Positions 32,840-41,462 are shown, numbered from the stretch's first letter. The stretch is 64,000 nucleotides of DNA from Clostridiales bacterium (GCA_029268065.1 JAJUHC010000001.1:176131-240130); one strand, 5' to 3'. The notes: a model not told the origin generated them from the letters alone. Numbers and translations: made by a program.

Positions 32840-34318
32840 TCATCCCTGGCGGTACTTTTTGAATTCCTCGGGATTTTCGCGGGCCTTTTTCGCAAGCTCG
32901 GTGTATAGACCGTACTGATACTCCTCGACAAGCTCCGTGTACGCTTTGTCTACTCTCGGATTTCTCGGCAACGGGACGTTCTGGTCCACAAGGATGTCCT
33001 GAACCGTCTTAATATTGACATCGTGTGTCCCGGTGCCGTCCTTTACGCAGACGGCGGCGGCAACGCCCGCAGCCTGCCCCGTACCTATGCACTGGGGAAT
33101 GAGGTTCAGCCAGTCTATGGATACAGGGTCTGAGGACAGATGACGACCCGGGGCGAGAAGACCGTCTATTTTCTGAGGAAGTATAGCGCGGTATGGGATT
33201 TCGACGGGCGCGCAGTCGTTTATGCGGCAGATGGTGGAATGCCAGGCTATCGTGTCCTCGTGCTTCGTGGCAAAAGCCCAGTCCGAGGGGCTCATTACAT
33301 ATTCGCCCACAAGGCGGCGGCTGCAGCGGAGACCGGTCTGCGGCGCGATGCTGAGAAGGTACATATCCTTGTAAGCTCCGGGGCAGGCCTGCTTGCAGTA
33401 CTCTATGACCTGGCGTATGGATTTTCTGGTATTGATTTCGGTGCTGGTGAGGTCTTTTATCGAGGCGCAGTCCATGTTCGGGTGCTTGTTGAATACCAGG
33501 CAGTTCCCGTTAGGCTCATCCCAGCAGGGAGCCGACCCCCAAAGACCCGTGATTTTCTGGACATTGGCGTTGAGCTCCTTCCATTGCTCAGGATGGGCAT
33601 AACGCCACTCGAGCAGGTAGTCGGTGTTGACGCCTCCGACCCGCCACGCCAAGGTGGTGCACTGAGAGCGGGTTCCGTCGCTTGAAAGGTGTTCGAAGGG
33701 CGCTCCGGATTGCCTGTAAAGGTCGCCGTCGCCGGTGGCGTCGATCACGACCTTTGCAAGGATGACCTTGCGGCCCTCCTTGCTCTCGAAAATCACGCCC
33801 TTCACCGAGTTGTTTTCCACGATGGGCTTGGTGCCCCAGCTGTGGTAAAGCACACGGATGCGGTCCTTGAGCTCCAGCAGCATCAGGTCGAGCTCGATCT
33901 CAAGCTGAGGTCCGTCGTAATACACGGAGCGGACGAGCATCTTGGGCTCGCTCGGGCTGACAGTGTCCATTTTGTGTTGCCATCTGAACATGAGCGCCTT
34001 GTCCTGCTTACCTATGTCCTCCATCCTCGGACCCCAGGTGGAGCCGGGCGCGGCCTTCTCCATACGGTCGAACCATTCCTCCTGTATTCCGCGGACAAAG
34101 GGAAGCGTCTTCCACGAGAGCTTGGGAACCATAAGTACATAGTCGCCGGTGACATCCCCTCCGGAATAGCCGTAGCGTTCCATCAGGATAATGTTTTTGC
34201 AGCCGGCGCGGGCGGCGGCGACCGCCGCGCTGTGCCCCGCACAGCCGGAGCCTACGACCAGCACGTCGCACTCATCGTACACCGGAAGGTCGCATGCGGG
34301 TTCGCGGTAAGTTTTCAT
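32840..34318 (-). CDS. FAD-dependent oxidoreductase
   Basis: 492 residues. N-terminal Rossmann FAD site 'CDVLVVGSGCAGHSAAVAAARAG' with the downstream acidic 'ILMERYGYSGG', a second GD motif 'VVIDATGDGDLYRQSGAPF', and C-terminal 'IDGLLAPGRHLSSD' with 'CIGTGQAAGVAAA'. This is the FAD_oxidored (PF12831) architecture. The substrate is unknown. Own strong promoter. No transporter or hydrolase partner adjacent. Confidence 0.9.
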   Translation of the reverse strand: MKTYREPACDLPVYDECDVLVVGSGCAGHSAAVAAARAGCKNIILMERYGYSGGDVTGDYVLMVPKLSWKTLPFVRGIQEEWFDRMEKAAPGSTWGPRMEDIGKQDKALMFRWQHKMDTVSPSEPKMLVRSVYYDGPQLEIELDLMLLELKDRIRVLYHSWGTKPIVENNSVKGVIFESKEGRKVILAKVVIDATGDGDLYRQSGAPFEHLSSDGTRSQCTTLAWRVGGVNTDYLLEWRYAHPEQWKELNANVQKITGLWGSAPCWDEPNGNCLVFNKHPNMDCASIKDLTSTEINTRKSIRQVIEYCKQACPGAYKDMYLLSIAPQTGLRCSRRLVGEYVMSPSDWAFATKHEDTIAWHSTICRINDCAPVEIPYRAILPQKIDGLLAPGRHLSSDPVSIDWLNLIPQCIGTGQAAGVAAAVCVKDGTGTHDVNIKTVQDILVDQNVPLPRNPRVDKAYTELVEEYQYGLYTELAKKARENPEEFKKYRQG

Positions 34319-34358
34319 TTAACAGACCAACCTCCGTTTCCAATATATAATTAACTAA

Positions 34359-34387
34359 ATTTTATCATTCTCCTAATACAAAGTCAA
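34359..34387 (-). promoter_or_regulatory. Promoter of the FAD oxidoreductase gene
   Basis: Minus strand TTGACT (34387-34382), 17-base spacer, TAAAAT (34364-34359). Confidence 0.75.
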
Positions 34388-34484
34388 TTAATATTCATTA
34401 TACCTCCGCCGATATTTTCGACCGGCCTCCTGCAATACAGGCGATGAAAACCGTGTTTTTACAGCGCTGCGCGGCGTTGCGCGC

Positions 34485-35294
34485 CTAAATCTGCGATAGG
34501 CCGTATCCGCCTTCGACCAGTTCCGTAAATCTTGAGAGGGCCCGTACCGCCGGCGCGCCGTCAATAACGTCATGATCGGCTAAAACCGTAACGTGGAGGT
34601 ATTCCCTTATCTCAATACGATTATCTGTCACGCCCGGCTTTTTTATTATCGATCCGACGGCAAAGCAAAGCGGGTGAACGCTTACCGGGATCACCCATCC
34701 GGCTATCCGCCCCATCATGCCCACGGAGCTTATAATGACTGTGCCCATATTCCGCTTTGATAAAAAGGGGCTTCGTATTATACGGTTCCAAATAGCGCTT
34801 CTGACGAAACCAGGCATGAGATAGTATAAATTCATCAGAAAACTGTTCTTTTTTTCTCCGAGAACATAATCCCCCTCGCCGTCAATCTCCTGCCTCTGTC
34901 CGTTCCTTATTTCCGCGCAGATGTCAGAAATGCTCTTTTCGTTTGTCTTTCTTAAAACGTAGGGAAGGGGTACTTTTGTCCCGCCGACATCTCTTTCTAT
35001 TACGATCGATATGTCGACATCGTCAAATATTGCGACCGAGGTTTTGCCTTTTCTGATACCGTGTATCTCCGGAAATTCCTCAACCGTCCGGCTTATGCAT
35101 TTTATCAGCCAGGAGTTGAAGGAGATCATCTTGCATTCCTTTTTGGCTTCGCGCAGCATTTTGCGGGCTTCCGTGACATCCAGCTCCAGCAGCGCCCTTA
35201 TGTGGTGCTTTTGGCGCGCCGCTTTGCCTATATCGATGGTGGACAATCTGCTGCTTGGAAAGGTTTCGAGCTTGTATTCGCCGACGTTATTCAT
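34485..35294 (-). CDS. Stand-alone 2-oxoacid dehydrogenase E2-type acyltransferase domain
   Basis: 269 residues corresponding only to the catalytic (CAT-like) domain of E2 acyltransferases; lipoyl and E1/E3-binding domains are absent. The active-site motif appears near the C-terminus as 'VLADHDVIDGAPAVRALSRFTEL' (family DHRxxDG), with 'VIISSVGMMG' and 'HPLCFAVGSI' before it. A central 'YYLMPGFVRSAIWNRII' segment is hydrophobic. Single-domain E2-like proteins occur in many Clostridia with unknown substrates. ATG 35294 after a GGGGGCGTGG stretch is preferred to TTG 35309. Confidence 0.85.
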   Translation of the reverse strand: MNNVGEYKLETFPSSRLSTIDIGKAARQKHHIRALLELDVTEARKMLREAKKECKMISFNSWLIKCISRTVEEFPEIHGIRKGKTSVAIFDDVDISIVIERDVGGTKVPLPYVLRKTNEKSISDICAEIRNGQRQEIDGEGDYVLGEKKNSFLMNLYYLMPGFVRSAIWNRIIRSPFLSKRNMGTVIISSVGMMGRIAGWVIPVSVHPLCFAVGSIIKKPGVTDNRIEIREYLHVTVLADHDVIDGAPAVRALSRFTELVEGGYGLSQI

Positions 35295-35426
35295 AATCCA
35301 CGCCCCCAATTACTATACCGGCCTTATATCCGTCATGCGGATATTGTATCATGGATTTTCCGTTTGCGATATCACGGAAAAGCAAAATAATGCTGAATAA
35401 TCTCATAAAATGTTTACTTATTGCGG

Positions 35427-35455
35427 TTGAAATCGCGTTAAAAATGTGATATGGT
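35427..35455 (+). promoter_or_regulatory. Promoter of the LCP gene
   Basis: TTGAAA (35427-35432), 17-base spacer, TATGGT (35450-35455). Confidence 0.65.
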
Positions 35456-35515
35456 GAAAAGCCAAAAAACGAAGCATATTAAGAGATCGCGGCGGACCGC
35501 GGAAGGTCGATACAT

Positions 35516-36826
35516 ATGAACATAAAGCTTAACGGCAATACAAGCCGGCGAGACAGAAACGGGCGGAGCTTTGCCGGAGCTGCGGCGGAGCAGACCAGGA
35601 AAAAGCCTGAGGGCGCTCGTAAGAATACACGGAAAAAGGTGCTGATTATAGCGGCTGCGGTGATTGTGCTCGCCGCAGCCGCGTGGACGCTGCTTCATAG
35701 GCTGTTTGTGAAGGCGCCTACGCTGAAAAACGACGGGACCACAATATCGGTTTCCACGGATTCTAGGAAAAGCGACTTTCTGACCTTCGTGCTCTGCGGC
35801 ACCGACGTGGGCGATCAGAGGACGGATACCATCATGGTCGCCTCCTACGATATCGCGAATAAGAAGATAAGCATTGTGAGCGTGCCCCGAGACACGATGG
35901 TAAACGTAACCTGGAACGTAAAGAAAATCAACTCTGCCTATGCGCTCGACGGGATAAAGGGGCTTATGGAGGAGCTGAAAAACATCCTGGGCTTTGAGGC
36001 GGACTACTATGCCGTGGTGAACCTGAAAGCCTTCAAGGAGATAGTGGACGCCGTCGGAGGAGTCAAATTCAACGTCCCCGAGGATATGTACTATGAGGAT
36101 CCGGATCAGGACCTCCTCATAAACCTGCATGCGGGGGAGCAGACCTTGAACGGCGAGAAGGCCATGCAGCTCATCAGGTACCGCAGCTACGCGCAGGCGG
36201 ACATAAAGAGAATATCGGTGCAGCAGCAGTTTATTAAGGCCTTGTTCGCGCAGACGCTCAAGGTCGGAAATATAATGAAAATAAGCGACCTTGCTGGAAT
36301 TTTCTCCAAAAACATGAAGACCGACCTTACGACAGGCAACCTGATCTGGCTGGGAGAAAGAATGCTTTCGGTCAAACCCGAGGATATAACGACGATGACG
36401 CTGCCCGGCACCACGGGCTCGTACAACGGAGGTTCGTACTATCTGCTCAAGGCAAACGAAGTTCTCACGCTTGTCAATAAGTACCTGAACCCATGGAAGA
36501 AGGACATTTCTCTTTCATCGCTTGACATCGTAACTTTGCAGAACGGCTATATTGTTTCGAGCACGGGAAAGAAGGTCAAGGACACAAAGCGGGATTCAGG
36601 CTACGAAGAGCAAACGAGCCCGACTCCGGCGGCAAGTCCCACCCCGACTCCTTCGGGCAGCCCAAAACCATCGGGCAGCCCAAAACCATCGGGCAGCCCA
36701 AAACCATCGCCGTCGCCGACGGCGACACCGAAGCCGAGCGTGGCGCCCACGCCGTCTGCGACGCCCAAACCGACGGCCCCGCCGTCGACGACAGCCCCGG
36801 TTTCCACGCCCAGCGCGAAGCCCTGA
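35516..36826 (+). CDS. LytR-CpsA-Psr family glycopolymer-peptidoglycan ligase
   Basis: 436 residues. Short cytoplasmic basic N-terminus, one membrane helix (about residues 41-62), then the extracellular LCP domain with '[23 protein letters not shown]', '[10 protein letters not shown]', '[10 protein letters not shown]', and '[21 protein letters not shown]' (catalytic Arg residues). LCP enzymes attach teichoic acids or capsule to peptidoglycan. The last 70 residues are a Pro/Ser/Thr-rich tail encoded by three exact 18-base repeats (36656-36709, G-S-P-K-P-S) and similar sequence, likely a wall-spanning linker. Confidence 0.93.
   Translation: MNIKLNGNTSRRDRNGRSFAGAAAEQTRKKPEGARKNTRKKVLIIAAAVIVLAAAAWTLLHRLFVKAPTLKNDGTTISVSTDSRKSDFLTFVLCGTDVGDQRTDTIMVASYDIANKKISIVSVPRDTMVNVTWNVKKINSAYALDGIKGLMEELKNILGFEADYYAVVNLKAFKEIVDAVGGVKFNVPEDMYYEDPDQDLLINLHAGEQTLNGEKAMQLIRYRSYAQADIKRISVQQQFIKALFAQTLKVGNIMKISDLAGIFSKNMKTDLTTGNLIWLGERMLSVKPEDITTMTLPGTTGSYNGGSYYLLKANEVLTLVNKYLNPWKKDISLSSLDIVTLQNGYIVSSTGKKVKDTKRDSGYEEQTSPTPAASPTPTPSGSPKPSGSPKPSGSPKPSPSPTATPKPSVAPTPSATPKPTAPPSTTAPVSTPSAKP
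36656..36709 (+). repeat. Three exact 18-bp tandem repeats in the LCP gene
   Basis: Unit GGCAGCCCAAAACCATCG, three perfect copies encoding Gly-Ser-Pro-Lys-Pro-Ser. The identity at DNA level suggests recent slippage and a length-variable tail. Confidence 0.95.
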
Positions 36827-36840
36827 AAACGCGTATATTC

Positions 36841-36866
36841 AACTCCCCTGCTCAAACAGGGGAGTT
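36841..36866 (+). terminator. LCP gene terminator hairpin (left copy)
   Basis: AACTCCCCTG pairs with CAGGGGAGTT. A second copy (25 of 26 bases identical) is at 37061-37086, on the other side of the repeat element; the outer bases ATTC and GAAT show that one original longer hairpin was duplicated. Confidence 0.85.
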
Positions 36867-37060
36867 TAGACTGTCAAAAAAGCCTTAGAGCAAAAATGCG
36901 CTAACAGTCCGCCAAAACATTTTTCCGGCGGCGTGTACGCCGGAAAAATACATTATCCTGCGCAATTGTGCGCGACCGGGGGTATCGAGCCGTGAGGCTC
37001 GTATCCAGGGGGTATTGGATACCCCCTGGAAGCGTGTCGAAACACTTTTTCGACACGCTC
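36867..37060 (+). mobile_element. Hairpin-chain element, copy 2 (194 bp)
   Basis: Same termini (AGACTGTCAAAA / TTTTCGACACGCTC) and module order as copy 1, but the third hairpin is GAGCCGTGAGGCTC instead of GCGGCTTCAGCCGC: different sequence, same pairing. Directly flanked by the duplicated terminator hairpin of the LCP gene (36841-36866 and 37061-37086). Confidence 0.88.
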
Positions 37061-37086
37061 AGCTCCCCTGCTCAAACAGGGGAGTT
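37061..37086 (+). repeat. Duplicated LCP terminator hairpin (right copy)
   Basis: Direct repeat of 36841-36866, abutting the right end of the element; reads as a long target-site duplication. Confidence 0.85.
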
Positions 37087-37170
37087 GAATTATTTTGCGC
37101 TTTGCATTATTATTGAATTGGAATTTCCATTCTGCTTTAAGCCGTAAAATGCAGGGAAGGGGCGCTCTTT

Positions 37171-38109
37171 GTGACTTCAGGCCGCGAGTACACTTTTCAG
37201 TCGGGAAACGGAAGGGATAGCATCTATGTTCGCGAGTGGCTGCCGGAAGTGAAGCCGCGCGCCGCGCTGCAGATAGCCCATGGCCTGGACGAGCACATAA
37301 TGCGCTATGACGAGTTCGCGCGCTTTATGGCTGAAAACGGTTTTTTGACCGTCGGAAACGACCACCTTGGGCATGGGCGAAGCGTAAAGGGCGCCGATGA
37401 CTTTTGCTTTTTCGGAGGCAAGGGGGGCTGGACACAGGTCGTCGACGACATGCGCGCGCTGTCGCTCTCTGTTAAAAAAGCGAATCCCGGACTGCCGTAT
37501 TTCCTGCTCGGACACAGTATGGGGAGCTTCCTGACGAGGACGTTTCTGATACGGTACCCAAAAGAACTGGACGGCGCGATACTCAGCGGCACTGGGCAGA
37601 CCCCTGCGCTTAGAGTTAATATGGGCATACTTCTGTCCCGGCTGGAGGGTATGAGACTGGGAATGAGGGGCAGAAGCAAAATTCTGGACGGCATGTGCTT
37701 CGGCGCCTATAACAAAAGGTTTGAATCTCCCGCGACGCCGGTAGACTGGCTCACGAGGGACACGGATATTATTAAGGTCCGTATGGCTGATGAGCTTTGC
37801 GGGCATATTCCGACAGTCGAGCTGTTCGGAGAATTGCTTCGGGGAATAAGGTTCATTCAGGATAAGGGGAACCTCGAAAGGATGGACAGGGAGCTGCCGG
37901 TGCTTTTCATTTCAGGTGAGAAATGCGCCGTCGGCAATATGGGAGAGGGCGCGCGGGCGGCGTACCGCTCATTTCTCGACGCGGGCTGTAAGAATGTCAC
38001 AATTAAGCTCTATCCCGGCGCAAGGCACGAGGTGCTGAACGAAACAAACCGCGGCGAAGTCTACGCCGACATACTTGCCTGGCTGGAAAAAAGGCTTATG
38101 CTGCGCTAA
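37171..38109 (+). CDS. Monoglyceride lipase-like alpha/beta hydrolase
   Basis: 312 residues of the Hydrolase_4 / lysophospholipase family: 'ALQIAHGLDEHIMRYDEFARFM', 'GNDHLGHGRS', nucleophile 'LLGHSMGSF' (Ser 116), and the His in 'GARHEVLNE' (His 286). The position of the catalytic Asp, normally G-D-K-D-P-V-G, reads G-E-K-C-A-V-G (Cys 252), so the triad looks incomplete. GTG start behind GGAAGGGG. The substrate is unknown. Confidence 0.85.
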   Translation: MTSGREYTFQSGNGRDSIYVREWLPEVKPRAALQIAHGLDEHIMRYDEFARFMAENGFLTVGNDHLGHGRSVKGADDFCFFGGKGGWTQVVDDMRALSLSVKKANPGLPYFLLGHSMGSFLTRTFLIRYPKELDGAILSGTGQTPALRVNMGILLSRLEGMRLGMRGRSKILDGMCFGAYNKRFESPATPVDWLTRDTDIIKVRMADELCGHIPTVELFGELLRGIRFIQDKGNLERMDRELPVLFISGEKCAVGNMGEGARAAYRSFLDAGCKNVTIKLYPGARHEVLNETNRGEVYADILAWLEKRLMLR

Positions 38110-38243
38110 AGCATAAGCTTAAGGCGATAATCCCCGCGCTTACGCTTTTCCTCAGCTTCCCGGCATTCCATATGTGTGCATAGATCCCGGAGGGGGGGAA
38201 GTATTTTTGTTTCAGTAAAATGAACAAATTACTTAATTTACAA

Positions 38244-38272
38244 TTGCGGCGCGGAAAGAAAGATGTTATTAT
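38244..38272 (+). promoter_or_regulatory. Promoter of the PAP2-related gene
   Basis: TTGCGG (38244-38249), 17-base spacer, TATTAT (38267-38272). Confidence 0.5.
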
Positions 38273-38317
38273 TATCATATAAGTCATAATAATTTACATA
38301 TTGAGGCTGATAACAAT

Positions 38318-38767
38318 ATGAACCTGTTAAACCAGGTCTTAAATAATAAGGTGCTTATGAGCGGTCTTGTGTCGTGGGCTTTGGCTCAGATACTGAAAGC
38401 CAGTATTTACACCGCAATCAACAAAAAATTCGAGCCGAGGAGGCTTATCGGGGACGGGGGGATGCCGAGCGGCCATTCCGCGACCGTGAGCGCCGCCGCT
38501 TTCTCGAGCGCCTTAAGCTACGGACTCTCGTCTTTCCAGTTCGCGATATCCGCCATACTGGCCGTAATAGTCATGCACGACGCCATGGGAGTGCGTCTCG
38601 AAACGGGAAAGCAGTCCAAGCTCCTCAATAAAATGACCGTTGCAATCAACGAGATGAACAGCGATGTCTACTTTGAGGAGAAGCTCAAGGAGTTTGTCGG
38701 CCATACGCCTTCGCAGGTGCTTGCGGGCGGGGCGCTGGGTATGGTCATTGCCCTGCTGATGAGCTGA
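38318..38767 (+). CDS. Divergent PAP2 family (DUF212) membrane protein
   Basis: 149 residues, four hydrophobic helices. 'GDGGMPSGHSATVSAAAF' is the PAP2-like phosphatase SGH motif and 'VMHDAMGVRLETGKQ' holds the second conserved acidic/Arg pair. The family resembles lipid phosphatases, though activity is mostly undemonstrated. Confidence 0.9.
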   Translation: MNLLNQVLNNKVLMSGLVSWALAQILKASIYTAINKKFEPRRLIGDGGMPSGHSATVSAAAFSSALSYGLSSFQFAISAILAVIVMHDAMGVRLETGKQSKLLNKMTVAINEMNSDVYFEEKLKEFVGHTPSQVLAGGALGMVIALLMS

Positions 38768-38775
38768 ATGAATTT

Positions 38776-38808
38776 CAAAGGGACGGTTCAATTCGAACCG
38801 TCCCTTTT
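38776..38808 (+). terminator. Terminator of the PAP2-related gene (left copy)
   Basis: AAAGGGACGGTTC pairs with GAACCGTCCCTTT. A 33-base exact duplicate lies at 39106-39138, beyond the inserted element. Confidence 0.9.
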
Positions 38809-39105
38809 CAGACTGTCAAAAAACCTTAGGACAAAAGATGTAATGACAGTGCAAAAACATTTTTCCGGCGGCGTGTACGCCGGAAAAATACATCATCCCG
38901 CGCAGGGACCCGTCGCAGACGGGACGGCGCAAATGCGCCGCAGGTCGGCGCGACATGTGCGTGCCGACCGCAAATAAAAATACAAGGGCTCCCGGGCGAC
39001 TGGTCGCCTGGGAATCGCGATCGGGGGTATCGAGCCGTGAGGCTCGTATCTAGGGGGTATTGGATACCCCCTGGAAGCGTGTCGAAAGACTTTTTCGACA
39101 CGCTC
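38809..39105 (+). mobile_element. Hairpin-chain element, copy 3 (297 bp, with insert)
   Basis: Same termini and outer modules as the 192-bp copies. The GCGCAATTGTGCGC hairpin is replaced by about 105 extra bases that include copy B of the GC-rich repeat (38907-38951) and another inverted repeat around 38990-39015 (CCCGGGCGAC/GTCGCCTGGG). Flanked by an exact 33-base direct repeat consisting of the upstream gene's terminator hairpin. Confidence 0.88.
38907..38951 (+). repeat. Copy B of the GC-rich dispersed repeat
   Basis: Matches 10639-10684 at about 41 of 45 positions; nested in mobile-like element copy 3. Confidence 0.7.
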
Positions 39106-39138
39106 CAAAGGGACGGTTCAATTCGAACCGTCCCTTTT
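39106..39138 (+). repeat. Exact 33-bp duplicate of the terminator hairpin
   Basis: Identical to 38776-38808 and abutting the right end of element copy 3; also positioned as the 3' terminator of the convergent gene at 39148. Confidence 0.95.
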
Positions 39139-39147
39139 GCTTTTGCC

Positions 39148-40413
39148 TCAGCGGGCCGCCGCAGCAGCCGCCTTCGCTGTGCGGGCGATTTCCGTGTTGT
39201 CCCTGCTTCTGTCCGTGAGCTCCTGAACTGGATTCGGCTTAGACTCCGCCCGATAATCCACATTGAAACGCTGCTGGTGCTGAGATACCACCGCATGGCT
39301 CGCAACTCTGTTAATGTCGCTGTTTACAACCTGCTGGTAGCGGAAAAACCCGTGTTCCGGGGAAAGCTCGGTGACGTTTTTATAGCCTTCCTTGTCGGCC
39401 GTAAGCAGAATCTGCTCGCCCAGGATCCTGCGGACATAGTCGCGTGTGTCATGGAACTTGAGGAGGGCCGGGAAAGAGCCGCTTCCGAGCACCTGCCGCC
39501 AGTCCTTGTTTTCGTACTTCGCGAGAAGGTCGGCAGCTCTGTGAAGATGGGCAAGCTCCTGATTGTAATGCAGCTCCCAGACGGCTTTGGTATTCGGACA
39601 GCTTTCGTCCTCGTAGAACGAATAATAGAGATAGCACTCCATATATTCGTGCAGGAGCAGGTTTTCGAGCCAGGTGGCCCTTGGATCGAGCAGCGAGCCG
39701 TAATGGGAAACGTGCTGCTCCTCTATCATTCCTATTTCCAGATAAAGCTGACGGCCGAGGTCGTTTTGGTAGGCGTTCCCGACGTTCATATAGAAGTTCA
39801 TGGTCTGCTGCTCGCCGGAGGTTATTATGAGCGTGTTCAGCTTCGTTCTGATGTCCGCCTTTGTAAAATCGGTCGGATTCTTCACGGAGTCGAAGGGGTG
39901 CCTGTGCTCAGCTATCGTCGGGCGCCCCGGCGTGATGTCGACATAGCTCTTTACAAGCTGCTGGGAGGGGATCTGCGAATCGAGGTCAAGCAGGTTCGAG
40001 TACCGGTAGAGGTGGTCGAAATCCTCTAAAAGCGCGAAGTCGAGAGCCTGCTTTACATAGGCGTCCGGTTCGTTCTGGGCAAGCCAGGCCGTAAGGTCCA
40101 CGGCGACATGCTCGTAGCCTATCGTAGTCTCAAGCGGGGTTTCGTCGAGGGGCTTCAGCCAGTTTATGCGCTTTTGCTGCTGCTGCTCTACTCGTCTGGA
40201 TAGCGCAAGCTCCCGGCGCAGCTCGTTGTCGTAGCAGTTCCTGTGGAACTGATGCTTGAAGAGGGCGGATTCCACCTCGATGCCGTTCATAAGGATTATG
40301 CGTATCTTCGTGTAGGGGTCGACAGTCCGCTTGTCGTAGGGCTTAGGGTAGACGCCCGCCCAGTCCATAATGCCATCTTCGATATTCATCGGCTTTTGTT
40401 CAAACGGATTCAT
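39148..40413 (-). CDS. Unrecognised ferritin-like, probable metal-binding helical protein
   Basis: 421 residues, all-helical, not assigned to a named family. It has several ferritin/di-iron style residues spaced along helices: 'YEHVAVDL' (E101-H102), 'LLEDFDHLYRY' (E130, H134), 'LEIGMIEEQHVSHY' (E231xxH234), 'LLLHEYMECYLYYSFYEDE' (H255, E256), and 'NQELAHLHRAADLL' (E286xxH289). Two ExxH pairs plus further Glu residues fit a four-helix di-metal site. Gln-rich (residues 77-80) and Ala-rich C-terminal segments look disordered. Good SD (AAGGAGAT). Role unknown; a redox or metal-storage role is inference. Confidence 0.7.
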   Translation of the reverse strand: MNPFEQKPMNIEDGIMDWAGVYPKPYDKRTVDPYTKIRIILMNGIEVESALFKHQFHRNCYDNELRRELALSRRVEQQQQKRINWLKPLDETPLETTIGYEHVAVDLTAWLAQNEPDAYVKQALDFALLEDFDHLYRYSNLLDLDSQIPSQQLVKSYVDITPGRPTIAEHRHPFDSVKNPTDFTKADIRTKLNTLIITSGEQQTMNFYMNVGNAYQNDLGRQLYLEIGMIEEQHVSHYGSLLDPRATWLENLLLHEYMECYLYYSFYEDESCPNTKAVWELHYNQELAHLHRAADLLAKYENKDWRQVLGSGSFPALLKFHDTRDYVRRILGEQILLTADKEGYKNVTELSPEHGFFRYQQVVNSDINRVASHAVVSQHQQRFNVDYRAESKPNPVQELTDRSRDNTEIARTAKAAAAAAR

Positions 40414-40520
40414 GCAACATCTCCTTTTTTGAATACTGAGACTAGTTTTTCCGCCAAAGCCGATTTTAATCGTGCTATAATGTGAAAAATGAACTTTAAT
40501 AATTACTTTATGAGGCTTTT

Positions 40521-41457
40521 ATGAACCCTTTTCCCTATTCCGACGACAATAAGCGTTACCATACGCTCTCGTATTACAATAAAAAGCGCGGCATAAACGC
40601 GAGGAAGGCCGCGCTCGACGCGGGCTTCACCTGCCCGAACATAGACGGAAGCAGGGGGCGCGGCGGCTGCGTTTTCTGCAGCGGCGGCAGCGGTTATTTT
40701 ACAGCCGGGCCTGCTTTGAATATAAGAAGTCAGCTTGAAGGCGAGCTTGAGCGCATACGGCGCAAAGACCCGGAAGCAACGGCTGTCGCGTATTTTCAGG
40801 CGCACACGAACACCTACGCGCCGCTGAATAGGCTGCGGGAGCTTTTTGAAACCGCGCTAGGCTGCAAGGGCGTTTCCGGGCTTTCGATAGCGACCCGTCC
40901 GGACTGCCTTCCCGAGGAGGTGCTTGAATACCTCGGAGAGCTGTCGGAACGCACATCACTGACGGTGGAGCTCGGGCTTCAGACCGTCCACGATGAAACT
41001 GCGGAGCAAATTAACCGCTGCTATCCATACTCGGTGTTTGAAGCTGCGTTTTCAGCGCTCAAGGCGAGAGGCATAAGGGTCTGCGTGCATCTCATAAACG
41101 GTCTGCCGGGCGAGGACGAGGAGATGATGGTCGAAAGCGCGCGCAGACTGGGGATCCTCAGCCCGGACGCCGTTAAGCTGCAGCTCCTGCACGTTATAGG
41201 GTACGGCGCTTGAAAAGCTCTATCTTGAGGGCGCTTACGAGCCGATGTCGCTTGAAGCATATGTGCGCGTCATAGTCCGACAGCTAGAAGTACTGCATCC
41301 CGAGACGGTCGTCGAGCGCATAACGGGCGACGGAGATAAAAGGACGCTCGTTTCTCCGCTGTGGAGCAGGGACAAGCTGAGAGTTCTGGGCTCGATAGAC
41401 AAGGCTATGGCGGAGTCCGACACCTGGCAGGGCAAAAAAATGCTCCGGGGAATTTAA
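40521..41457 (+). pseudogene. TIGR01212-type radical SAM protein, frameshifted
   Basis: The first frame (40521-41213) encodes a radical SAM core with the family's wide cluster motif, Cys 38, Cys 50 and Cys 53 ('FTCPNIDGSRGRGGCVFC'), plus 'SIATRPDCLPEEV' and 'VELGLQTVHDETAEQINR'. It stops shortly after 'KLQLLHVIGYGA'. The correct continuation, 'GTALEKLYLEGAYEPM...KKMLRGI', is in another frame from about 41199 to 41457. The break at about 41197-41200 looks like a two-base loss before GGTACG (family reads L-H-V-x-K-G-T). Either a real lesion or a sequencing/assembly error. Confidence 0.85.
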
Positions 41458-41462
41458 GATCC

